Positions 28,864 to 36,912 of a stretch of DNA of 64,000 nt are shown here, one piece after another (the first letter of the stretch is position 1; every line of letters begins with the position of its first letter). The notes beneath the pieces are model-generated. The model was given only the letters and a program-made list of their open reading frames with translations, made no database searches and was not told where the DNA came from. The position numbers were made by a program, and so were the translations under genes. This DNA comes from Pseudomonas sp. sp1636 (GTDB taxonomy: Bacteria; Pseudomonadota; Gammaproteobacteria; Pseudomonadales; Pseudomonadaceae). The stretch covers positions 1 through 64,000 of the forward strand of contig NZ_JARRAB010000007.1 in the NCBI RefSeq assembly GCF_030376615.1. Direction: 5' to 3'.

Positions 28864-30519
28864 TCAGGTTTGGCGGACCTGGTTGCGACCGCCGTGCTTG
28901 GCCGCATAGAGGGCGCGGTCGGCCCGCTCCAGCAGTTCGCCGGCATCGTTTACGCCTTGTTCGGTCGAGGCGATGCCGGCACTCAGGGTGACCGAGAACT
29001 GAGTGCCGTCGGCGATGAAATGCAACGCGGCAAAGCGTTGGCGAATTTCATCGAGAATGCGCAGGGCCTGCTCGGCCGGGCAGTCGGGCAGCACCACGAG
29101 GAACTCTTCGCCGCCATAACGGCCCAGGCTGTCGACCCGGCGCAGGCGCTGGCGCAGCAGGTTGGCCAGGGCGCGAATCACGTTGTCGCCGGCGACATGG
29201 CCGTAGCTGTCGTTGACCTTCTTGAAGAAGTCGATATCCAGCATCGCCACGCTGGCCGGCTTGCCGCTACGCTGCGCGCGTTCCAGCTCGATGCCGACCT
29301 GTTCCTTGATGTCGGCATGCTTGAGCAGGCCGGTCAGGCTGTCGCGTGACAGGGCGATGCTCAGCAGGCGGGCGCGCTGGGCCCGGGAGAACACGGTGGA
29401 GATCAGGGCGTTGTCGGCGATGGGTTTGCTGACGAAGTCGTCGCCGGCCTTGATCAAGGCATTCATCTGCCGGGTGATATCGGTCTCCGCCGACAGGTAG
29501 ATGATCGGCACCCGCAGCCAGTCGTCGTTGAAGCGGATGATCTGCGCCAACTCGGGGCCGGTGCAGTCCGGCATGTTGACGTCGAGCAGCACCACCTCCG
29601 GGTTGAAACGGCTCATGGCCGCGAAGATGCCCGAGGGTTTTTCCAGCACCTCAACCAGCATGTTGGCGCCGCGCAGGATCAGGCTGTAACGGCTGGCCAG
29701 GTCGTGGTCGTCATCGACGATCAGCACCCGGTAGGGCTCGCCCTGCTGCTGGGCGAAACAGCGCTCCAGACGATTTTCCAGTTGGGGGATGTCCACCGGT
29801 TTGGTGAAGTAACCCATGGCGCCGATGCGTACCGCTTGCAGGTGGGTGGCGAAGTCGTCCTGGGTGGTAATCACCAGCAGCGGCAGGGGGTGTTCCAGGC
29901 GCTGCTGCAGGGCCGCGGCATACGCCAGGCCGGTTTGCGCGCTATCGCCCAGATTGACATCGATGATCAGTGCATCCGGCAGGCGCCGTTGCAGGGCCGC
30001 ATCGAAATCGTCGATACGACTGAAGTGCTCGGCGTGGTAGCCGAAATTGCTCAGGGTCAGGCGCATGTTCTCGCCGATGCTGGCTTCGTCTTCGAGGATG
30101 TAGATGCGCTGGACGTCGGTTTCTGCTTTCTGGGCGGTTCGCGGGCGAGCAGGGGTGGGGCGCTGAGCGGCGCTCGGCAGGCTTTGTGCGGTGAATTGTT
30201 GCAGTTGCTGGATGAACGCCTGCAAGCCCTGGTCTTTCAGGCGCAGGTTTTCCAGGCAGTGGCTGGCCTGTTGTTCGAGTTCACGGGCACGTTGGCCGAT
30301 GCTGGCGAAGCCGAAGGTGCCCGCCGCTCCTGCCAGTTTGTGCAGTTGATCGCGCAGGCTGCGCAGCTGCAACAGTTGCGTCTCGTGGTCACCGGCTTGC
30401 AGCAGTTGCACCTTGTTGGCCAGCTCGGGCAGTTCCTGCGCCAGGCGCGCGGCGAATTTCTCGCTGAGCAGCTGCAGTTGGCGTTGCAGTTCGCTGCTCG
30501 GGGGGGACGGTTCAGCCAT
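28864..30519 (-). CDS. HPt-REC-REC-GGDEF diguanylate cyclase
   Basis: 551 residues. The N-terminal histidine-phosphotransfer domain has His60 in LHKLAGAAGTFG. Two receiver domains follow with phospho-acceptors Asp187 and Asp313 and Lys240/Lys365. The GGDEF domain has GGEEF at 469-473, with the inhibitory I-site RRVD at 460-463, so it should make c-di-GMP and be product-inhibited. Its ATG overlaps the stop of the single-receiver gene (ATGGCTGA). It is the last gene of the signalling operon. Having HPt and two receivers lets it act both as relay and output for the hybrid kinase upstream. Confidence 0.9.
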   Translation of the reverse strand: MAEPSPPSSELQRQLQLLSEKFAARLAQELPELANKVQLLQAGDHETQLLQLRSLRDQLHKLAGAAGTFGFASIGQRARELEQQASHCLENLRLKDQGLQAFIQQLQQFTAQSLPSAAQRPTPARPRTAQKAETDVQRIYILEDEASIGENMRLTLSNFGYHAEHFSRIDDFDAALQRRLPDALIIDVNLGDSAQTGLAYAAALQQRLEHPLPLLVITTQDDFATHLQAVRIGAMGYFTKPVDIPQLENRLERCFAQQQGEPYRVLIVDDDHDLASRYSLILRGANMLVEVLEKPSGIFAAMSRFNPEVVLLDVNMPDCTGPELAQIIRFNDDWLRVPIIYLSAETDITRQMNALIKAGDDFVSKPIADNALISTVFSRAQRARLLSIALSRDSLTGLLKHADIKEQVGIELERAQRSGKPASVAMLDIDFFKKVNDSYGHVAGDNVIRALANLLRQRLRRVDSLGRYGGEEFLVVLPDCPAEQALRILDEIRQRFAALHFIADGTQFSVTLSAGIASTEQGVNDAGELLERADRALYAAKHGGRNQVRQT

Positions 30520-30898
30520 GCGCACTGCTCCATATTTGCCGGATCTGGGCGGCCAGTTGCATCGGGTCGAAGGGTTTGATGATCACATCGCGGGCGCCCA
30601 GGCTGCGGTAGTGCTCGATCTCGGCGGGTTGCACCTTGGCCGTCATGAATACCACCGGTATCCGGCCGATATCCACCAGTTGGGCGATTTTCGCCAGCGT
30701 TTGCGGGCCGTCCATGTCCGGCATCATCACATCCAACAGGATGAAGTCGGGGGCAAAGCCCTGCACCTGATCCAGCGCCGCCTGACCGCCCGAGCAACTC
30801 AGCACCTTGAACCCGCCGACAGCCTCCAGGGCCACCTTGGCCACTGCCTGGATCGAGGGGTCGTCTTCCACATGCAGGATGCGCGACAGTTCAGGCAT
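30512..30898 (-). CDS. Single-domain response regulator (CheY-like)
   Basis: 128 residues, one receiver domain: acidic pocket Glu11-Asp12-Asp13, phospho-acceptor Asp56 (LLDVMMPDMDG), Thr87 and Lys108 (IIKPF). There is no output domain, so it is a relay or competitor for phosphoryl groups. It overlaps the kinase stop by 8 bases (ATGCCTGA) and the downstream cyclase start similarly, so the three should be translated in a coupled way. Confidence 0.93.
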   Translation of the reverse strand: MPELSRILHVEDDPSIQAVAKVALEAVGGFKVLSCSGGQAALDQVQGFAPDFILLDVMMPDMDGPQTLAKIAQLVDIGRIPVVFMTAKVQPAEIEHYRSLGARDVIIKPFDPMQLAAQIRQIWSSAHG

Positions 30899-33800
30899 GG
30901 GTGATCTCCTTGGCGGACAGCAGACGCGCGAGAATAGCGAGCAAGTGTTGCGCGTCCGTGGATGATTTGACCAGTGCGGCGTCCACCAGTGGCAGTTGCC
31001 CGCTGGGCAGCGCAGTGGACGAGAGTACCACCACCGGCAGGTGCGGATGCTGCTGGCGGATCTCCTCGAGCAGCGCCAGAGCATTCCCGTCGGTCAGGTT
31101 CGGTTCCAGCAGGATCAGGTCGAAGCTGCCGTGGGCCAGCGCCAGGCGCGCCTGGGCCAGGCTGTCGGCCGGGGTGAATGTGGCGAGGGAATGGCCCTGC
31201 TCGGCGATCGCCCGGCACAGCTCGAGGTCATCCTCGATATGCAGCACCCGGGCGCTGGCGGGCAGACCTTGCTGGGCGTGACGCAGACTGCCCGGCGGCG
31301 GTTGGTCGTTGGGTGGGCTCTGCTCAGGGTGTGCGGGCAGCTCGAACCAGAAGGTGGCCCCCTGGCCGGCAACCGAGTCGAAGCCGATCTGCCCGCCCAT
31401 GCGTTCGATCAGTTCCTTGCTGATGGCCAGACCCAGGCCGGTGCCGCCCCGCTGCCGGGTGTCGCTGGCATCGGCCTGGGAAAACTTGGCGAAGATGTTC
31501 GCCTTGAACGCCTCGGGAATACCTGGCCCTTGGTCGCGCACGCTGACCCGCACCTGCTCGCCCCGCAGCTGCACGGCAAGCTCGACAGTCTGTCCGGCCG
31601 GCGAGAACTTGGCCGCATTGGACAGCAGGTTGGCCAGCACCTGGGCCAGGCGCTGGCTGTCGACCCGTACCCGGGTATCCGGCATGGGGTCGAGCAACTG
31701 CAGGTGCACCCGGTACGGGCTGGCATAGGGCTGGTTCTGCGCGATGGCCTGTTCGAGCAACGGGCGCAGGGCGTGCTCGCCGAGCTCGATAGGCATCTTG
31801 CCCGCCGCCAGTTTGTCCATGTCCAACAGGTCGTTGATCAGCTGGCTGAGTTGCTGGCTGTTGTCCTGGGCGATCGACAGCATCTGCTGCATGCTCGCCG
31901 GCACCGCGCCCAGTGCACCGCCGTTGATCAGCCCCAGGGAACCGGCGATGGCGGTCAGTGGGGTGCGCAGTTCGTGGCTGACGGTGGAGACGAACTCGGT
32001 TTTCATCCGTTCGATGCGCTTGCGTTCGCTGAAGTCCTGGATCTGGGCGACGAAGTGCGCCGGCCGGCCCTGGCCATCGCGCACCAGCGACACGCTGAGG
32101 AGCACCCAGATGATCCGCTTCCGGTTGTCCAGGTAGCGCTTCTCCATCTGGTAGCCGTTAGTCAGTCCGGCCAGCAGCTCTTCGACATTTTCCAGGTCGG
32201 CGGCCAGGTCGTCGGGGTGGGTGATCTGTTGAAAGTCGGTGGCCAGCAGCTCCTCGTGGCTGTAGCCGAGCATGCGGCAGAGCTCGTCGTTGACTTCCAG
32301 CCAACGGCCCGCGAGGCTGACCAGCGCCATGCCCTGGGGCGCGGTGTTGAAGGCATTGCTGAACAGCTGTTGACTGAGCTTGAGTTCGTCTTCGATCTGC
32401 TTGCGCTCGCTGATGTCCCAGATGAAACCGTCCAGCCACAGCAGGTGGCCCTGGCGGTCGTATTCGCCACGGCCTTTTTCCCGCACCCAGACACTGTGAC
32501 CGGCGGCATGCTGGAGTCGGTAGGTCAGTTCGAAGGTTTGCTGGCTTAAGATCTGTTCCTTGACGCCGTAGGTGCTGGCGAGGTCGTCCGGATGGATCAC
32601 GCTGGCATAGCTGCGCACCCGGTTTTCGATAAAGTCGCTGGCCGGGTAGCCGCTCAGGCGTTCGATTTCATCGCCCATGAAGCGCATGCTCCACTCGGCG
32701 TCGTGGCGGCAGCGGTAGACCACCCCGGGCAGGTTGGCGACCATGCCGCGAAAGCGGCTCTCGCTCTTTTGCAGGGCACGGGTGGCCTGCTGCAAGGCGC
32801 TGACATCGGTGGCGATGCCCAGGTAACCGTGGATGCCCTGTTGTTCGTTGCGGATGGCGCTGATCGTCAGGTTGACGATGCGTTGCTCGCCGTTCTTGCG
32901 CAGATAGACCCACTGTTGGGTGTGCGCGGCCCCGCCCTTGAGCTTGGCGACGAACACCTCGAAACCCTGGATATCGCGGCCAAGCTCGCGGCTCAATTCG
33001 CTGCCGCGGGCGCGCAGCTCTTCGGGCTGGTGGAACAGCATCGCTGAGTGCTGGCCGATCACCTCTGCGGCCGAATAGCCGGTGAGCAGTTCGGCGCCAG
33101 GATTGAACAGGTTGATCATGCCGCTGGTATCGGTGGCGATGAGGGAGACGCCGGTGGCCGAGTCGAGCACGGCTTGGAGGAAGGCGCGGGCCTCATGCAC
33201 CTGAGCCTCGTGTTGTTTGACCTCGCTGACGTCCTGCACGGTGCCGGTCAGGCGGGTTAGCCGGCCCTGCTCGTCCGCCTGCAGGCGGGCCAGTTCATGC
33301 ACCCAGCGGATCTCGCCGTCGGGCCGCACGATGCGATGCACCACGTCGTGTAAGCCACCCGCGCGCGCGCGTTGTTCGCTGGCCTCGACCAGGGCCAGGT
33401 CGGCGGGGTGTACACAACGTTTGAAGGCCTCGATGGTCGGGGTCAGGCGTTCGGCGTCATGGCCGAAGATGTCGAAGATAGTGCTGGACCAGGACAGTTC
33501 GCCCGTTTCCAGGTTGGCTTGCCAGTGGCCCAGACGGGCGATCTGCTGGGCCTGATCCAGGCGTTCGAGCAGGGTCTGCCGGGTCTGCTCCTGCTGTTGG
33601 CGCTCCAGGGTCGAGCCGACCCAGCGGGCGAACAGGCGCAGGAATTCGCGGTCGGCCTCGTCGAAGGGCTGGGTGCGCGCCTCGGGCGAGGCGAAGCACA
33701 GGGTGCCGAAACGCTGGCCGGCGACCCAGATGGCGATGCCGAGATAGGTTTCCAGGTTGAACAGCGGGTAGCCGGGGTGCGCGGCGTGAACCGACTGGCT

Positions 33801-35744
33801 CATGTGTTCGATGGCCAGGACTTCGTCGCTGTGCAGGGCGAGGCTGCAGTAGGTGTCGCCCAGGGGGAAATGCTGGCCGTCATGCAGGGTGCCCGCGGGT
33901 GAGACCTGCACCCGTACCTGGTAATCCTCGGCCTCGATCTGGCCGATGATGGCCACTGGCACCTGATAGAAACTGGCGCCCAGTTGCAGGGCCTGGCGTA
34001 GTTGCTCCTGGCTGCTCAGGGTGGGCAGGCCGGCAATCTCGTTGAGTGCGCGCAGGGCCGCTTGCTGGCGCTGTAGATACTGCTGAGCCTGCTCGCGTTG
34101 CACGTCGCGGCGCAGCGCCTCGATCAACTGGCCCAGGGTGGCGAGCAAGGGCTGCAGCTGCTCGGCCAGGGCGTCCCGGTAACCCTCGGCGCAGTTGGCC
34201 AGGCCGAGCATGCCCACCAGGCGGCCGTGAGCATGGATCGGCAGGCCGGCAAAAGCCAGCAGAGGCGGGTGCCCCTCAGGTAAACCGCCGCTGTGCGGGT
34301 GCTGCGCCGGCGCGTTGCTGATCAGGGGCTCGCCGCTACGCATGACCTGGCCGAACAGGGTGTCGAGGTTGCGGAACTCCATGCCTTGCGCCGAGCGTTC
34401 GGCCGAGAGCGCGGCACTGGCGCTATCCCAGGCAATATTGCTGATGCTGTAGGTGTGCAGATAGGGCGCGCCCTGTTCATCGGCGAGCACTTCGCCGATG
34501 AAACCGAACTCGCTGGCGGTCAGTTCGAGGATGCGCTCGAGCAGTGCTTCGAAGGCTTCGCGCTGGTTCTGGGCGGTGATATAGGCCGCCTGGGCCTGAG
34601 CGATGAGCGCCAGCAACTGGCGCGACTGTTCGCTTTGCTGGTGCTTGTGCTGCAGTTCGTCGCGGTGGCGACGAATCAGGGTTTGGCTGGCATGGCGGGT
34701 GCTCAGCAGCAGGAGCAGGAGCAAGGCCTCGGCAGCCAGCCAGGCCAGCAGCCATTTGCCGATCAGCCACTGCTGGTCGCTCCGGTGGCGGACGTACTGC
34801 GTGCTGATATCGCGCCAGGTCAGGGCGATGGCCGCGCTGCCTGGGCTGGGGAGGGCGGCGGGCAGATAGTTTGGCAGCACTACCTGGTTGAGCAGGTAGG
34901 TGCGACCCTGATCCTCAAGCAACTTGAGGGTGTTGCCGCTGGCGGGGGCAGGCAGCAGCTGTTGTGCTTGCCAATGTTGCACCTGGACGCGTGAGAAACC
35001 TGCCAGGTGCCAGTAGTCGTTCAGGCCGCGCAGTGCCTGGCCGTCGAGCGGCGGTTGCTGCTCGGTGCGCTTGAACAGCAGGGCGACGCCAGCATCCAGT
35101 TCCTGATCCAGTTGTTGCAGGTCGTTGTGCAGGTTCAGGGTGACTTCCAGGGCGCCGACGGTCACGGGTTTGCGGGTGCCATCCACCTGCAGCGGGGTGA
35201 TGGCACGCATCACCAGGTTGTCGACGCCAAGCCCCAGGCCGGCCTTGCTTTGTTGAGCCTGCAGGGCATCGTCCAGCATCGGGCGTTGCGCAGCGGGGCG
35301 GTCGCCGAAGCGTTCCGGCTGGTGCACGCGCAGCAGCACTGTTGTGGTGGGTGCGAGATGAACGTAGAGATTGAACGGGTGGCTGGCCTGCAGGTTGCGC
35401 CAGCGTGGGGCCAGGCGGGTGTAGAGCTGGTTGCGGATGGCGTTCGCGGCGGCCTGATCCGGGGAGCCGCTGCGGTGCAGGGCGTAGGCCTGACGCACCA
35501 GCTCGATGACCCAGGAGTCGGCGGCAATGCTCTCTGCCAGCAGCTGGGCCTGATCCTGTTGGCGGCGTTGCGTACTGTGCAGGGCCAGGCGTTGCAAGTC
35601 CGCCTGCTTGGCCATCTGCAGCTGCCAGAAGGTTTCCCGTTCGCTCAGGGCGAGCCAGCCCAGCGCGGCAAAGAACAGCGCCAGGGCGAGGCTGCCGAGA
35701 CCGACTATCCAGCGGATCGCGGCGGATATTTTCCTGGTCTTCAT
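30891..35744 (-). CDS. Large hybrid sensor histidine kinase, GAF/PAS-rich, with Glu-substituted receiver
   Basis: 1617 residues. Transmembrane helices at about 14-34 and 316-338 bound a periplasmic sensor of some 280 residues. Then come a coiled coil, two GAF-like domains (about 395-700), about four PAS domains (720-1230), HisKA with His1257 in SHELRTPLTAI, and HATPase_c with N-box LLSNAAKF, DQGPGIP and GGTGLGLAI. The C-terminal receiver (about 1500-1615) has Glu1547 where the phospho-accepting Asp is expected (LILLEPNLTDG), while its acidic pocket, Ser and Lys remain. It therefore probably cannot take phosphate and the HPt-REC proteins next door would serve as partners. The start at 35744 fits a GAGG upstream; 35753 is the alternative. 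Confidence 0.9.
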   Translation of the reverse strand: MKTRKISAAIRWIVGLGSLALALFFAALGWLALSERETFWQLQMAKQADLQRLALHSTQRRQQDQAQLLAESIAADSWVIELVRQAYALHRSGSPDQAAANAIRNQLYTRLAPRWRNLQASHPFNLYVHLAPTTTVLLRVHQPERFGDRPAAQRPMLDDALQAQQSKAGLGLGVDNLVMRAITPLQVDGTRKPVTVGALEVTLNLHNDLQQLDQELDAGVALLFKRTEQQPPLDGQALRGLNDYWHLAGFSRVQVQHWQAQQLLPAPASGNTLKLLEDQGRTYLLNQVVLPNYLPAALPSPGSAAIALTWRDISTQYVRHRSDQQWLIGKWLLAWLAAEALLLLLLLSTRHASQTLIRRHRDELQHKHQQSEQSRQLLALIAQAQAAYITAQNQREAFEALLERILELTASEFGFIGEVLADEQGAPYLHTYSISNIAWDSASAALSAERSAQGMEFRNLDTLFGQVMRSGEPLISNAPAQHPHSGGLPEGHPPLLAFAGLPIHAHGRLVGMLGLANCAEGYRDALAEQLQPLLATLGQLIEALRRDVQREQAQQYLQRQQAALRALNEIAGLPTLSSQEQLRQALQLGASFYQVPVAIIGQIEAEDYQVRVQVSPAGTLHDGQHFPLGDTYCSLALHSDEVLAIEHMSQSVHAAHPGYPLFNLETYLGIAIWVAGQRFGTLCFASPEARTQPFDEADREFLRLFARWVGSTLERQQQEQTRQTLLERLDQAQQIARLGHWQANLETGELSWSSTIFDIFGHDAERLTPTIEAFKRCVHPADLALVEASEQRARAGGLHDVVHRIVRPDGEIRWVHELARLQADEQGRLTRLTGTVQDVSEVKQHEAQVHEARAFLQAVLDSATGVSLIATDTSGMINLFNPGAELLTGYSAAEVIGQHSAMLFHQPEELRARGSELSRELGRDIQGFEVFVAKLKGGAAHTQQWVYLRKNGEQRIVNLTISAIRNEQQGIHGYLGIATDVSALQQATRALQKSESRFRGMVANLPGVVYRCRHDAEWSMRFMGDEIERLSGYPASDFIENRVRSYASVIHPDDLASTYGVKEQILSQQTFELTYRLQHAAGHSVWVREKGRGEYDRQGHLLWLDGFIWDISERKQIEDELKLSQQLFSNAFNTAPQGMALVSLAGRWLEVNDELCRMLGYSHEELLATDFQQITHPDDLAADLENVEELLAGLTNGYQMEKRYLDNRKRIIWVLLSVSLVRDGQGRPAHFVAQIQDFSERKRIERMKTEFVSTVSHELRTPLTAIAGSLGLINGGALGAVPASMQQMLSIAQDNSQQLSQLINDLLDMDKLAAGKMPIELGEHALRPLLEQAIAQNQPYASPYRVHLQLLDPMPDTRVRVDSQRLAQVLANLLSNAAKFSPAGQTVELAVQLRGEQVRVSVRDQGPGIPEAFKANIFAKFSQADASDTRQRGGTGLGLAISKELIERMGGQIGFDSVAGQGATFWFELPAHPEQSPPNDQPPPGSLRHAQQGLPASARVLHIEDDLELCRAIAEQGHSLATFTPADSLAQARLALAHGSFDLILLEPNLTDGNALALLEEIRQQHPHLPVVVLSSTALPSGQLPLVDAALVKSSTDAQHLLAILARLLSAKEITHA

Positions 35745-35773
35745 GCGCGACATCCTCAGCGAACCGGCTGCAT

Positions 35774-36907
35774 TCAGGCCAGCCCGGCGAGACGCCGCAG
35801 GCGCGCCTGGTCGTTGCTGTCGCCGCTGGCGTCCAGCTCGCAGGCGGCCAAACGCATGAGTACGGAGGCGCGCTTGACGCTGTTGTTGGGCAGGGCATAG
35901 CAGGCGCCAATCAGTTCGCGCAGCGCCATGGGCAGTTGCCAGCGCGCCTTGATGGCAATGGCGAAGGGCGAACTGAATTGGCCAAGCGCTTGCGCCACCT
36001 GCGCCTCGCCGAGGCGGTGGCCGCGTGTTGCCCAGGCCTGGGCCAGGTAGAGCACGCAGAGTTCGCCCATGCGGTGCAGCAATGCCGCGCAATGAAAGGG
36101 TGCCGGATCCAGCTCGCACTGGCGGGCCAGGGTCATGCTCTTTTCGGCCAGCTGTTCGCTGGCATCCAGATGGGCGTCGGCGAGCCTGCGCAATAGTGGA
36201 TTATCCAGGGCGCTGGCCTGGCGCAGGGCCAGGCCCATGGCCAGGTTGAGGCTGGTCGCCGCGCCGAGTTTTTGCAGCGCTTCAAGCAGGCTGATGCAAG
36301 GGCGGCCGGCGCCGTTGTAGGCGCTGCTGTTGGCCACGGTCAGTAAGCGGGCATTCAGCGCCGGGTCGTGGCGCCAGTCCTCGGCCAGTTCGCGCAGGCT
36401 CAGTTGCTCATCCTTGAAGTGTTGCCGTAGACGATCGCGGATGCCCTGGCTCAGCGGCAGATCCAGCTCGCCGGCGGGCAGTTTTTCCAGGTAAGCGACA
36501 AGGTCTTCATCGCTGGCGAGGGCGACCGCAGAATCTTGCGCCCCGAGCGCCGGCAGTAATTTGTCCAGGCTGGCGGCCACGCGCGAGGCCTGGAAGGGTT
36601 TGCTGATAAAGGCATTGATGCCCAGTGCGCGGACTTCCACCACGCTGCTGCGGTCGCTGCGGGCGCTAACCATCACCAGCGGCAGCTGGCGGTTTTGCTG
36701 GCGAACCCGCTTGAGCAGCCGAGTGCCTTCGCCGTCCGGTAGGTTCCAGTCGCTGATGACCAGGTCGCTGACGCGTTGTTGCCAATCCGCCAAGGCCTCG
36801 GCCACGCTGCCCAGGCAGATGACTTCGGCGCCCGGGCGCAGGCTCAGAACGATCTGCTTGAGCAGGTCGGCGATCCAGTGATCGTCTTCGAGAATCATTA
36901 CCCGCAT
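35774..36907 (-). CDS. REC-HDOD response regulator
   Basis: 377 residues: an N-terminal receiver (1-120, phospho-acceptor Asp53 in ISDWNLPDG, Lys in FISKPFQ) and a C-terminal HDOD domain (about 145-340; DPALNARLLTVANSSAYN, LGAATSLNLAMG). HDOD is an HD-like domain lacking the catalytic residues, thought to act by protein contact in signalling. The ATG at 36907 is 5 bases after the stop of the GGDEF-EAL gene; 29 bases separate it from the hybrid kinase, all on one strand. Confidence 0.92.
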   Translation of the reverse strand: MRVMILEDDHWIADLLKQIVLSLRPGAEVICLGSVAEALADWQQRVSDLVISDWNLPDGEGTRLLKRVRQQNRQLPLVMVSARSDRSSVVEVRALGINAFISKPFQASRVAASLDKLLPALGAQDSAVALASDEDLVAYLEKLPAGELDLPLSQGIRDRLRQHFKDEQLSLRELAEDWRHDPALNARLLTVANSSAYNGAGRPCISLLEALQKLGAATSLNLAMGLALRQASALDNPLLRRLADAHLDASEQLAEKSMTLARQCELDPAPFHCAALLHRMGELCVLYLAQAWATRGHRLGEAQVAQALGQFSSPFAIAIKARWQLPMALRELIGACYALPNNSVKRASVLMRLAACELDASGDSNDQARLRRLAGLA

Positions 36908-36912
36908 AGATG

